From the NCBI RefSeq assembly GCF_021183825.1, contig NZ_CP089211.1, forward strand, positions 3,521,501 through 3,585,500: a DNA stretch of 64,000 bases, written 5' to 3'. Positions within the stretch are counted from its first letter, which is position 1; every line of letters starts with the position of its first letter. This stretch comes from Sinomicrobium kalidii (GTDB lineage Bacteria; Bacteroidota; Bacteroidia; Flavobacteriales; Flavobacteriaceae). Positions 53,874 to 62,758 of this stretch are shown one piece after another. Position numbers and translations under genes: made by a program. The notes under the pieces are model-generated. The model did not search any database. It worked only from the letters and a program-made list of their open reading frames with translations, and was not told the origin of the DNA.

Positions 53874-54368
53874 ATGGATAAAAGGGTAGCAATATTTTGT
53901 CTTATCTTATTTGTATTTATTAATACCGGCTGCAATAACAATGCCGGCTCAAAAATACAAACAGAGAAAACCGAAGATAAAAAGGCCCCCGTTGTTAAAG
54001 AAAAATGGCATTGGGGCAATCCCGCTAAACAAAGTGAAAGTGCAGGATATGCACAAGTTGTAAAGGCGGGCAACACAATCTATGTTTCCGGCGTTCCTAC
54101 AGACGATTTAAGCCCGGAGGGTATAGCCGGAGTATACAAAACATTAGAAGAATGTTTGAATGCTTTTGGAGCATCTTCGAAAAATGTAGTGAAAGAAACA
54201 CTCTATACTACTGATATTGAAACCATGAAAAAATACAATGATGCAAGAAAAGAATTTTATCAGGGCGACTTCCCGGCAGCCAGTTGGGTACAGGTAAGCA
54301 GGTTGTATGAACCCGATGCCAAGTTAGAAGTAGATCTAGTTGCACAAATCACGGATGGAGATGAATAA
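53874..54368 (+). CDS. RidA/YjgF-family lipoprotein lacking the catalytic arginine
   Basis: A 164-residue protein with a lipoprotein signal (Cys20 in FINTGC) followed by a linker and a complete Rid domain (about 48-160, GYAQVVKAGNTIYVSGVPTDD to the end). RidA proteins normally act in the cytosol, hydrolysing reactive enamines/imines with an Arg in the motif PARSxVxV. Here the motif is PAASWVQV: Ala136 takes the place of that Arg, as in some other Rid subfamilies, so deaminase activity is unlikely. Export and lipid anchoring are unusual for the family. Driven by promoter module copy 2. Function unknown. Confidence 0.85.
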   Translation: MDKRVAIFCLILFVFINTGCNNNAGSKIQTEKTEDKKAPVVKEKWHWGNPAKQSESAGYAQVVKAGNTIYVSGVPTDDLSPEGIAGVYKTLEECLNAFGASSKNVVKETLYTTDIETMKKYNDARKEFYQGDFPAASWVQVSRLYEPDAKLEVDLVAQITDGDE

Positions 54369-54436
54369 ATTATTTTCCCTGTTTGTAAACCTTCTATAGT
54401 ATTGTTAATAAAACTATTGACCCGAAAAGTGAAGAA

Positions 54437-54646
54437 ATGAAAAACAACACAGCCGGTGAAAGGATAGCCTTTAGCAAAATGGAATTGGAAGAAGCCTGTA
54501 CGGCAATAACTTCTTTAATCAATAAATGTGAAAAAGCTAAAGTGAAAAACAATTCTGCTCAGGAAACACTATTGAAAAGACGTATTAAAGCATTACAGAT
54601 TTCAGTCAGTTTGATAGAAGAGAAAATTTCAAAGGCCACTTATTAA
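54437..54646 (+). CDS. Small helical hypothetical protein
   Basis: A 69-residue, lysine- and glutamate-rich protein predicted to form two helices (ELEEACTAITSLINKCEKAK and ETLLKRRIKALQISVSLIEEKIS). No signal or membrane segment, no recognisable domain. It lies 68 bases behind the RidA-like gene on the same strand and may share its transcript. Compositional periodicity makes coding likely, but no function can be proposed. Confidence 0.55.
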   Translation: MKNNTAGERIAFSKMELEEACTAITSLINKCEKAKVKNNSAQETLLKRRIKALQISVSLIEEKISKATY

Positions 54647-54734
54647 AATAAAATCAACTAACTGCCAACGGCCTGCAAGCTGAAAACCGAGAATAATTGA
54701 GGAAAACAACTTACATAACGTCCTGGTTTTATTA

Positions 54735-54938
54735 ATGATCGGAATTCCATTATTTGAATTCATGGCATTTAATTCAATGGTGAGTTTAAAATATGAAACA
54801 AACGAATTAACCGATTGTATATCTCTGGTTTCCGGAAATGATTTGTGCAAGGCAATAAAAATATTCCACATTTCAGCAATTTTTTTCGGAGTAGCTTTTA
54901 TTGGCCTTTGTGTATATTTGGAGATATCACCACTATAA
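54735..54938 (+). CDS. Small possible membrane protein
   Basis: A 67-residue frame with a hydrophobic stretch (IFHISAIFFGVAFIGLCVYLEI) near the C-terminus that could span the membrane and a moderately hydrophobic start (MIGIPLFEFMAFNSMV). It has no ribosome binding site that stands out and no recognised family. It lies between a boundary-like motif (54666-54687) and the large inverted repeat at 54946, so it could be a cassette gene, a fragment of one, or chance. Confidence 0.3.
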   Translation: MIGIPLFEFMAFNSMVSLKYETNELTDCISLVSGNDLCKAIKIFHISAIFFGVAFIGLCVYLEISPL

Positions 54939-54945
54939 TAATAAC

Positions 54946-55052
54946 ACTCAACCACCTATAGTTTGAACATTTATTGGTCTTTATGAATTTAGAGTTTCAT
55001 CGCTAATATCAGGCTAACCTATAGGTGGTTGAGTAACGGCCGTCAGGCCGTT
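54946..55052. repeat. 16-bp perfect inverted repeat with an abutting 7-bp hairpin
   Basis: ACTCAACCACCTATAG (54946-54961) is repeated in perfect reverse complement as CTATAGGTGGTTGAGT (55019-55034), with 57 bases between. Directly next to it, AACGGCC (55035-55041) pairs with GGCCGTT (55046-55052) over a 4-base loop. No transposase is present. It marks the right-hand edge of the accessory island. The remaining bases up to 55207 show no gene. Confidence 0.85.
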
Positions 55053-55207
55053 GTGCCGAAACCACCGATTTTCCAAGCCTTCTCCTCATTATTTGTTAAT
55101 TCTGTAAATTTTATTTGTGGTTATTACATTTTATATTTAGTTTTCATGTTTAAAATCCTAAAACCAAAATCGGGGACTTTCAAAACAGTCCCTTGTATAA
55201 ATTTATT

Positions 55208-56515
55208 ATGAAAAATACCAGACGAGACTTTATCCGCACTTCTGCTGCATTCACGGCGGCGGTAGGTATAGGCACCACAATCCCTTCAGCATTTTCAATG
55301 ATGGCAGAACAGCCGAAGAAAAAAATACGAATCGGTGCTATAGGCATTAAAGGTATGGGATGGGCCGACCTCAATGCCATTCTGAAACATCCGGATGCCG
55401 AATGCACCGCACTCTGTGATGTGGATAAGAACGTACTGGACAAGAGAATAAAAGAGTTGGCAGACAAGGGAATAAAGGTCAAAGGGTATGGCAATTATAA
55501 AGATTTACTCGCTTCGAATAAGGTAGATGCCGTAGTCATAGGTACGCCCGATCATTGGCATTGCCTGCAAATGGCCGATGCCTGTGCCGCGGGAAAAGAT
55601 ATATATGTGGAAAAACCTCTTGGTAATTCCATAGCCGAATGTGAAGCTATGGTAAATGCCGCTCAAAAATACGACCGTATTGTACAGGTAGGGCAATGGC
55701 AGCGCAGTCAGAAACATTTTCGCGATGCCGTGGATTTTGTACATTCCGGTAAACTGGGAAAGATACGGCTTGTAAAAGCCTGGGCCTACCAGGGGTGGAT
55801 GAAGAGCATTCCCGTAAAACCGGACGGCCCCGTCCCGGAGGGGGTAGATTATGCAGGCTGGCTGGGCCCTGCTGAAAAACGGCCTTTTAACCCCAACCGT
55901 TTTCATTTTGATTTTCGCTGGTTCTGGGACTATGCCGGAGGATTGATGACCGACTGGGGCGTGCATATGCTGGATTACGCCTTGATAGGTATGAAAGCCA
56001 CCACACCAAAATCGGTTATGGCCTCCGGGGGAAAATTTGCTTATCCCGACGATGCTGCCGAAACCCCGGACACGCTGACCACCGTTTTTGAGTTTGACGA
56101 TTTTAATGTACAGTGGGAGCATGCCAACGGTATAGACGGAGGCCCTTACGGCAGGAATCACGGGGTGGCTTTTATAGGAAATAAAGGCACATTGGTCCTG
56201 AACAGGGACGGATGGGAAGTGATCCCCGAAGAAGGTCGTATGGAAGCCGTACCGCTTCAGAAGAAAGTGGACGACGGACTGGAACTGCATGCCGTTAATT
56301 TTATCGAAGCCATTCAAAAAAGAGATAAATCCCTGCTGAACTGCCCGGTAGAAGCGGGGGCGCATATCGCTGTTTTCTCCCAGATGGGGAATATTGCCTA
56401 TCGTACCGGAAAAAAAATATACTGGGATGATGCAAAAAAGAGTTTTAATGATACCAATGCCGACAAATTGATAGCGGCCTCCTATCATAACGGATACACA
56501 ATTCCTTCTTTTTAA
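55208..56515 (+). CDS. Secreted Gfo/Idh/MocA-family oxidoreductase
   Basis: A 435-residue NAD(P)-dependent oxidoreductase. ATG 55208 gives a Tat-type signal KNTRRDFIRTSAAFTAAVGIG; the frame is open to 55193. The Rossmann part is IRIGAIGIKGMGWADL with CTALCDVD, followed by the family motif VEKPLGNS and the substrate domain with FRWFWDYAGGLMTDWGVHMLDYAL. Many Bacteroidota members of this exported type act on sugars or inositols, and GH109-like glycosidases are relatives. It is followed by the SGNH hydrolase gene 29 bases later, so both probably process a carbohydrate in the periplasm. Actual substrate is unknown. Confidence 0.9.
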   Translation: MKNTRRDFIRTSAAFTAAVGIGTTIPSAFSMMAEQPKKKIRIGAIGIKGMGWADLNAILKHPDAECTALCDVDKNVLDKRIKELADKGIKVKGYGNYKDLLASNKVDAVVIGTPDHWHCLQMADACAAGKDIYVEKPLGNSIAECEAMVNAAQKYDRIVQVGQWQRSQKHFRDAVDFVHSGKLGKIRLVKAWAYQGWMKSIPVKPDGPVPEGVDYAGWLGPAEKRPFNPNRFHFDFRWFWDYAGGLMTDWGVHMLDYALIGMKATTPKSVMASGGKFAYPDDAAETPDTLTTVFEFDDFNVQWEHANGIDGGPYGRNHGVAFIGNKGTLVLNRDGWEVIPEEGRMEAVPLQKKVDDGLELHAVNFIEAIQKRDKSLLNCPVEAGAHIAVFSQMGNIAYRTGKKIYWDDAKKSFNDTNADKLIAASYHNGYTIPSF

Positions 56516-56544
56516 GAAAAAATCGAAAATATTCAGGATTAAGG

Positions 56545-57201
56545 ATGAAACAAATTTTAATATTTCTTTTTTTATACGGTGTTTGCTTTTTGTCTTTCGC
56601 ACAGGATGCCGAACGTTTTAAAGAAGACATTAAAGCTTTCCGGCAAGAGTCGGATACGATCAACCTGGCCGATTATGACGCGTTGATCGTAGGAAGTTCA
56701 TCCGTCCGTATGTGGCAGGATATCGACCGGTATTTTCCCGGGCATAAATTTTTAAATCGCGGCTTTGGCGGTTCGCAGATGAGCGATGTACGCCATTATG
56801 CGGAAGAGCTGATCTTCCGTCACCCTTTGGAAAAACTGTTCCTTTACGAGGGCGATAATGATATAGCCTGGGGTAAAAGAGTGGGGCAGGTAAAAAGGGA
56901 TTTTAAAAAAGTGCTGCGGGAAGTTCAAAAACGGATGCCCGGCACACAGGTCTACATGATTTCGGTAAAACCGTCTTTACAGGAGGAAAGGATGGATAGA
57001 AAGCGCAGGTACCTTCGCCTGAACCGCTGGATGGAAAGGTATTGCAACAGGAAAGAACGATTCCATTTTGTGGATGTCTGGCCGGCAATGCTCACGAAAA
57101 ACGGGGAGCCCCGCGAAGAACTTTTTATAGACGATGGCATACATATGACCCACCTGGGATATGAAATATGGGCAATGAGGATCACCCCTTTTTTGAGGTG
57201 A
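56545..57201 (+). CDS. Secreted SGNH/GDSL-type esterase
   Basis: A 218-residue hydrolase with signal peptide MKQILIFLFLYGVCFLSFAQ. SGNH blocks are complete: block I IVGSSSVRMW with nucleophile Ser52, block II Gly in RGFGGSQM, block III EGDND (Gly and Asn of the oxyanion hole) and block V DDGIHMTHLGY with the catalytic Asp/His pair. Such enzymes remove acetyl or other acyl groups from polysaccharides, which would fit the neighbouring SusC/SusD locus and oxidoreductase. It overlaps the convergent sigma-factor gene by 20 bases at their 3' ends. Confidence 0.9.
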   Translation: MKQILIFLFLYGVCFLSFAQDAERFKEDIKAFRQESDTINLADYDALIVGSSSVRMWQDIDRYFPGHKFLNRGFGGSQMSDVRHYAEELIFRHPLEKLFLYEGDNDIAWGKRVGQVKRDFKKVLREVQKRMPGTQVYMISVKPSLQEERMDRKRRYLRLNRWMERYCNRKERFHFVDVWPAMLTKNGEPREELFIDDGIHMTHLGYEIWAMRITPFLR

Positions 57202-57778
57202 GGTTTTTCCTTTTCCGGAATACCCTGGCCAGGACAAGCAGTACCAGGTGATCGTCTTTAAAGGCTTCCCGGATCTTCTGAAAAGCGATCCGCATCTGGG
57301 ATTCCACGGTTTTTACAGAAATGTCCAGTTGTACGGCAATATCCCTGTATTTTATTCCTTCCATTTTATTGAGGCGGATGATTTCCCTGCACTTTGGCGG
57401 AAGTGATTCGATAACACTTTTCATCCGTTCAATCCGCTTTTCCAGTTGTTCTTCGTCTTCTGCAATGCGTTCGCGTAGCGCCTTTTCCCATAGTTCATCC
57501 AGCAAACGGTTGTGTTTCCTGTCTTTTTTAACGCTGTCTATATAACGGTTATGGGCTATGGTGTAAAGGTAATACCGGGGAGACCGGTGCGGGTCCAGTT
57601 TATGCCTGTCTTCCCATAAATTAATAAAAGCCTGTTGCACAATGTCTTCAGATTGTACCTTATTGTGTGTATAGGTGGTTATATAGGCTACCAGCCGGTC
57701 GTAATAGCACCGGAACAAATACCCGAAAGCCGCTTTGTCGTCTCTTTGTAACGCCCTTACCGCTTCTAACTCATTCAT
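57182..57778 (-). CDS. FecI-like ECF sigma factor
   Basis: A 198-residue ECF sigma factor of the Bacteroidota FecI type. Region 2 is seen as FGYLFRCYYDRLVAYITTY, SEDIVQQAFINLWEDR and YYLYTIAHNRYIDSVKKDRKH; region 4 as LPPKCREIIRLNKMEGIKYRDIA and the helix-turn-helix LDISVKTVESQMRIAF. It pairs with the FecR-like anti-sigma encoded divergently at 57905, and with the STN-bearing SusC at 59360 should form a surface-signalling chain. The divergent order is less usual than a sigma gene running in the same direction. Its 3' end overlaps the SGNH gene. Confidence 0.92.
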   Translation of the reverse strand: MNELEAVRALQRDDKAAFGYLFRCYYDRLVAYITTYTHNKVQSEDIVQQAFINLWEDRHKLDPHRSPRYYLYTIAHNRYIDSVKKDRKHNRLLDELWEKALRERIAEDEEQLEKRIERMKSVIESLPPKCREIIRLNKMEGIKYRDIAVQLDISVKTVESQMRIAFQKIREAFKDDHLVLLVLARVFRKRKNLTSKKG

Positions 57779-57904
57779 AGAGTGTATATGCTAATTTTTC
57801 AGCGTGTTGATAATTATTTGGTGTAAATATTATAAAAAAAATAATTCTTTTAAGGGTTTTTTGCTTATTTCAAGCATATAGAATATAAGATTAAATAAAA
57901 AACA

Positions 57905-59038
57905 GTGAAAACCCTTATCGCAAAACTACTTACCGGGACCATAACCGAACAGGAAAAAGAACGGCTGCGCGAATTATTGAAAGATCCGGACAACCGGACT
58001 TTGCTGGAAGAACACATACGTGATTATCACGATCTGAACCTGGCTGTGCTGGAAAATGATGTCGAAGGCGCTTATGCTAAAGTACTACGTGAAATAGAAC
58101 ACGAAAAAAAGCCGGTAAAAAAACTTGTCCCGAAGCTGTTAAGATATGCAGCGGCGATAATTGTATTGTTGGGAATAGGTCTGCTGGGAAAACAATACCT
58201 GTCACCCGGTACAGCACCGGATACCCTGGTCCCCAAAGACGAACTGATCACGCTTGATCTGGGTAACGGGCAAATCCGGACCATAGACCCTTCCCGTAAC
58301 GGACAACTGACGGGTTCGGGCGGAAATACGGTAGCTATGCAATACAAAGGACGGTTGAGTTATGCTTCATCTCCTTCCGGGCAACAACGTGATTACAATA
58401 CCTTGAAAGTACCCTACGGAAAGCGTTTTCAGGTGGAATTGTCCGATGGGACGGTAGTACATCTCAATGCCGGGACAGAACTGAGGTATCCTGTACGTTT
58501 TCCTGCGGATGAAGCCCGGGAAGTACACCTGAAAGGAGAAGCTTATTTTAATGTGAGTGAAGACAAGGAGCATCCCTTTATGGTCAGCGCAGAAGAACTG
58601 GACGTAAAAGTATTGGGCACGGAATTCAATGTATCCGTTTATCCCGAAGATGAGGTTACCGATGTTATCCTGGTGGAAGGTTCCGTATCACTGTCCCTGC
58701 ACGAGGGTGAAAAAGAGGGTGTTACCGTACTCTCGCCCGGAGATAAGGGAACTTTATACCATACGGGGAAGACCATGAGTGTTACACAGGTAAGCACTAA
58801 TATTTACACGGCATGGATGAATGGTGAACTGGTATTCCGGAGCATGCCATTCAATGATATCCTGAAAAAGCTGGAACGCCATTACAACATCGAAATAGAG
58901 AACACCAACGAAACACTGGGGAAAGAACTGTTCAATGCCAGTTTTAACGAGGTCCCGATAGACAGTGTACTGAGTTTTTTCAGTGATGTACACAAAATCG
59001 ATTTTGAGATAAAGGACAATAAGGTTTTTATCCGGTAA
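57905..59038 (+). CDS. FecR-like anti-sigma factor
   Basis: A 377-residue membrane regulator starting with GTG at 57905 (VKTLIAKLLTGTITEQE). It has a cytoplasmic sigma-binding part (about 1-75), one membrane segment (LLRYAAAIIVLLGIGLLGKQYL), a periplasmic FecR domain with TLKVPYGKRFQVELSDGTVVHLNAGTELRYPV, VEGSVSLSL and SPGD, and a C-terminal DUF4974-type region (MPFNDILKKLERHYNIEIE). It should hold the FecI-like sigma factor until the SusC receptor with its STN domain signals substrate. Divergent from the sigma gene with 126 bases between, upstream of the SusC gene. Confidence 0.93.
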   Translation: MKTLIAKLLTGTITEQEKERLRELLKDPDNRTLLEEHIRDYHDLNLAVLENDVEGAYAKVLREIEHEKKPVKKLVPKLLRYAAAIIVLLGIGLLGKQYLSPGTAPDTLVPKDELITLDLGNGQIRTIDPSRNGQLTGSGGNTVAMQYKGRLSYASSPSGQQRDYNTLKVPYGKRFQVELSDGTVVHLNAGTELRYPVRFPADEAREVHLKGEAYFNVSEDKEHPFMVSAEELDVKVLGTEFNVSVYPEDEVTDVILVEGSVSLSLHEGEKEGVTVLSPGDKGTLYHTGKTMSVTQVSTNIYTAWMNGELVFRSMPFNDILKKLERHYNIEIENTNETLGKELFNASFNEVPIDSVLSFFSDVHKIDFEIKDNKVFIR

Positions 59039-59359
59039 ATACCAAATAATCTATTGTATAACCTATTAAAAACATGCAGATATGAAGTAGAATAAATTAC
59101 CTGGGTTCGGTAATAAAGCTGACTGACCTAATGTAAATCTTTATGAAACTCTGCGAAAACTCCGTGTGTCTCTGCGAAATAGCTATTACACAAAATCGCC
59201 CGGAATATTTATAAAGAACCACAGCGTAAAAAAAAAACCGAACTCACGTCAAATAACAACACCTCATTAAAAGGAAACCGGAAAATGGTGGCTCATTTCC
59301 CGGTCCTGTGATGTGTGATTAAACTAAAAAAGAGTAACCACAACCAAACGTTTAAATTT
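59039..59359. other. Gap between FecR and SusC genes
   Basis: This 321-base stretch shows no gene. It contains a direct repeat CTCTGCGAAA (59149-59158 and 59170-59179) in a segment resembling dispersed low-complexity repeats of flavobacterial intergenic DNA, and an A-rich run near 59228-59238. A promoter for the SusC gene is expected here but no clear TTG/TAnnTTTG or AAC/CGTC pair was found. Confidence 0.5.
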
Positions 59360-62300
59360 ATGAAAAAACATCCGAATGGACGGAGGGCGATTCCCCCTTT
59401 GTTTAAATTTGACTTAAAGATGAGGCTCACGGTACTGTTTTTACTGGTTGTCCTGTGCGGATTACATGCTAATAACAGCTATTCGCAGAAAAACAGGATA
59501 ACCCTCAATGCCGACCAGATTACGGTACGCCATGTTATAGACCATATCGAATCGACTACGGATTACAGGTTCATTTACAAAACAAGGCATGTAAACCTGG
59601 AGCGGAAAGTTTCGCTGAAAGAACGGAAAAGCAAAATAAAAACCGTACTGGACCACCTGTTTGCCAATACCGGTATAGGATATAAGCTAAGAGGTACCCA
59701 TATCATTCTCAAACGGGTGGCTGTAAAAAAAGTTTCCGTCCCGCCACAAACCGATCTGCCGGAGCAGGACCCTGTTCAGGTCAGCGGAACTGTTACGGAT
59801 GAAGAAGGGAATCCGCTGCCGGGCGCCAGTATTGTCGAAAAAGGCACGGCTAACGGTACACAATCCGATTTTGACGGCAATTTTTCCCTGACCGTAAAAG
59901 ATGAGCGCGCGGTACTTGTCATATCATACATTGGTTTTCAGGCACAAGAGGTCACCGTGGGCGAACAGACCGCTGTTTCCGTAACCCTCCGTGAAGATAC
60001 CACCAGCCTGGATGAAGTGGTGGTCATTGGCTACGGAACACAGCGCAGGTCGCAGGTGGTAGGGGCCGTAGACCAGGTAGCAGACGAAGCTTTTCAGGGA
60101 CGTTCCTCCGGGAATACCACGCAGGCCCTGCAGGGGAAATCCCCCAGCGTGGTCATACAACAGCGAAACTCCGAACCCGGTGCAGCACTTAATATCAATA
60201 TCCGTGGAGTCAGTACCCTGGGAGACAACAGCCCTCTCGTGGTCATAGATGGTATTGTAGGCGGGGATATAAATGCCCTGAACCCTGCCGATATAGAGAG
60301 TATTTCCGTCCTCAAGGATGCGGGAAGTGCTGCCATCTACGGTTCAAGGGCAAGTAACGGAGTGGTACTCATCACCACCAAAAAGGGAAGCAAGGAATCC
60401 CCGATGACCGTGACCTATAACGGACTTGTAGGTTACAATTCCCCGTATTTTTTCACCAAACCCGTACATGGGTATGAAAACGCCATGCTACGCAACGAAG
60501 CTGCTTTTAATTCCGGGGAAACCTCGGCGGTATTTTCTTCGGAACAGATACGGGAATTCAGGGAAAACGGTGATGAAGAATGGTTTGCCGAAGAGATCGT
60601 AAAACCCGCGCTGCAGCAAAATCACAATATCTCGGTGTCCGGGGGCAATGAAAATTCCACGTATCTCGTTTCTCTGGGCTACCTGAACCAGCGAAGCAAT
60701 TTTGTAGGGCCTTCCAAAGGTATGGAAAGGTATAATTACAGGATAAACCTTACCAATGAATACGGTAAGTTTAAACTGACTTCCACACTTGCCTATACCA
60801 AACAGAAAATCACCGATCACTCCTTCGGGACCAATACCCTTATGGTCGATGCCTTCCGGGTTCCGCTCTATTACAAACAGAAAGATGAAGAAGGGAGGTA
60901 TCTCACCAATGACATTTTACAGGAATTCAACCCGCTGGGAATACTCGAAGAAGGAGGGTTCCGGAAATACGACAATGATGACGTATTCGGGAATATCACT
61001 GCTGAACTTCAACTTACCGATTACCTGAAACTCCGCGGGGCTTTTGGAGGGCGCTTGTATGCCAACAACCTGTACAGCAGGATAAAAAGGGTGGACTTTT
61101 ACCCGCAGGGCGTGTACGGTGCCGACCGGAATACAAATGACGAAAACCGCAAGAGTCTGGACCTGAACACCCAGCTCATGGCTGAATTTACCAAAACATT
61201 CGGGGATATCCATGATGTAAATATCCTTCTGGGAGCGTCTAACGAAAACCATTCCGATCGCGGCACGGGAATATACAAACGCTATACTGATCCCGACCTG
61301 GGAACACCCATTACCGATACGGAGATCAGTGACGATTCGTACAACTCCAACCAGAGTTCCTCCAAGAACAGCCTGAACTCCCTTTTCGGACGGGCATCGT
61401 ATAATTTTGATGAAAAATACTTTGCCGAATTCAGTTTCCGCTATGATGGTTCCTCTAAGTTCCGCAAGGAAAAACGCTGGGGATTTTTCCCTTCCCTGTC
61501 CCTGGGCTACCAGATCACCAAAGAAGATTTTATGAGCGGGTACCGGGACACCTTCGGGAATATTAAGTTAAGGGCATCATACGGGGTGCTCGGCAACCAG
61601 AATGTGGGGAATTTCCAGTACCAGACCACATACTTCACTTTCCCCAATGCCTATGGGTTTAATAACACCGGGGTGAGCGGTGCAGGCTATAATTTTGCCA
61701 ATTCCGATATACAATGGGAAAGGGCAGCCACGTTTAACGCAGGTGTGGACATGGACTTCCTGAATGGGGCACTCAGCGTGTCTTTCGATTATTTCGATAA
61801 AGTAACTTCCGATATTCTTGTCGCCCCTGCAGTCCCTGGGGTTTACGGTACCGATCTGCCCGATTTCAATGCAGGGAAAGTGGGCAACCGGGGCTGGGAA
61901 GTCAGCGCAACATACCGGCATTACGGCGACCTGTTCCGGCACAGTATTACATTTAACATAGGCGATTCCAGAAACAAGGTACTGGAGTTTCAGGGGAACG
62001 AAATACTCACCGGGGTAGAAGAACTCCAGGTGTTATTGCGTGAAGGCCTGCCTTTTAACTCGTATGTAGGGTTGAAAAGGGACGGTTATTTCCGGAGTAT
62101 GGAAGAAATTGAAGGTGCAGCCGTACCCGAAGGTCTCACGGTAGTTCCCGGCGATAACCGCTATGTGGATGTCAATGAAGACGGGGTGATCAATGATGAT
62201 GACAAATTCATTTTCGGAAACCCTTTTCCCAGATATACCTATGGGTTTACCTATAATCTCGGTTTCAAAAACCTGGATTTGAGCATTTTTGTACAGGGTG

Positions 62301-62746
62301 TGGGAAAACGGACCATGATGATACGCGGGGAACAGGTAGAACCCTTCCATTATAACTACGGGATGACCATGTACACCCACCAACTGGACTACTGGACCCC
62401 GCAAAACCCCGATGCACGCTATCCGCGCCTGGCCAATAACGGAACCCAGTCCAATACCAACAATTTCAGAAGAGGGTCCGATATGTACCTGTATGACGGC
62501 GCTTATTTGCGATTGAAAAACCTCCAGATAGGATACACACTTCCGCAGGAAGTATCGGAAAAACTGGGTATGAAGAGTTACAGGGTTTATTTTTCAGGAC
62601 AAAACCTGTTCACCCTCTCCAAAGTAAAGTTCGTCGATCCCGAGCTTTCCGAATTTGACAGTAACCTTAATTCTTCGGGTGCAAACAGCGGAAGGGCGTA
62701 TCCCACCCTCGTGTACTGCGGATTTGGTATAGATATCAGCTTTTAA
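59360..62746 (+). CDS. SusC/RagA outer-membrane protein with STN signalling domain (second locus)
   Basis: A 1128-residue SusC-type receptor. ATG 59360 is chosen (MKKHPNGRRAIPPLFKF, then signal MRLTVLFLLVVLCGLHA); a GTG at 59315 would only lengthen the tail. Order of domains: STN (secretin/TonB short N-terminal, about 50-118), carboxypeptidase-regulatory-like (about 140-211, VSGTVTDEEGNPLPGASIVE), motif EVVVIGYGTQRR (219-230), plug, and a barrel ending CGFGIDISF. The STN domain contacts FecR-type anti-sigmas, which agrees with the FecI/FecR pair just upstream. With the following SusD it imports an unidentified glycan. Confidence 0.95.
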   Translation: MKKHPNGRRAIPPLFKFDLKMRLTVLFLLVVLCGLHANNSYSQKNRITLNADQITVRHVIDHIESTTDYRFIYKTRHVNLERKVSLKERKSKIKTVLDHLFANTGIGYKLRGTHIILKRVAVKKVSVPPQTDLPEQDPVQVSGTVTDEEGNPLPGASIVEKGTANGTQSDFDGNFSLTVKDERAVLVISYIGFQAQEVTVGEQTAVSVTLREDTTSLDEVVVIGYGTQRRSQVVGAVDQVADEAFQGRSSGNTTQALQGKSPSVVIQQRNSEPGAALNINIRGVSTLGDNSPLVVIDGIVGGDINALNPADIESISVLKDAGSAAIYGSRASNGVVLITTKKGSKESPMTVTYNGLVGYNSPYFFTKPVHGYENAMLRNEAAFNSGETSAVFSSEQIREFRENGDEEWFAEEIVKPALQQNHNISVSGGNENSTYLVSLGYLNQRSNFVGPSKGMERYNYRINLTNEYGKFKLTSTLAYTKQKITDHSFGTNTLMVDAFRVPLYYKQKDEEGRYLTNDILQEFNPLGILEEGGFRKYDNDDVFGNITAELQLTDYLKLRGAFGGRLYANNLYSRIKRVDFYPQGVYGADRNTNDENRKSLDLNTQLMAEFTKTFGDIHDVNILLGASNENHSDRGTGIYKRYTDPDLGTPITDTEISDDSYNSNQSSSKNSLNSLFGRASYNFDEKYFAEFSFRYDGSSKFRKEKRWGFFPSLSLGYQITKEDFMSGYRDTFGNIKLRASYGVLGNQNVGNFQYQTTYFTFPNAYGFNNTGVSGAGYNFANSDIQWERAATFNAGVDMDFLNGALSVSFDYFDKVTSDILVAPAVPGVYGTDLPDFNAGKVGNRGWEVSATYRHYGDLFRHSITFNIGDSRNKVLEFQGNEILTGVEELQVLLREGLPFNSYVGLKRDGYFRSMEEIEGAAVPEGLTVVPGDNRYVDVNEDGVINDDDKFIFGNPFPRYTYGFTYNLGFKNLDLSIFVQGVGKRTMMIRGEQVEPFHYNYGMTMYTHQLDYWTPQNPDARYPRLANNGTQSNTNNFRRGSDMYLYDGAYLRLKNLQIGYTLPQEVSEKLGMKSYRVYFSGQNLFTLSKVKFVDPELSEFDSNLNSSGANSGRAYPTLVYCGFGIDISF

Positions 62747-62758
62747 AAAATCAGACCG

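Noticed and set aside
54946..55034. Insertion sequence
   Set aside because: Only 57 bases lie between the inverted repeats and no transposase frame is present.
49246..55207. True integron
   Set aside because: No integron integrase is present and the boundary motifs do not contain the GTTRRRY/RYYYAAC core pairs in the required arrangement.
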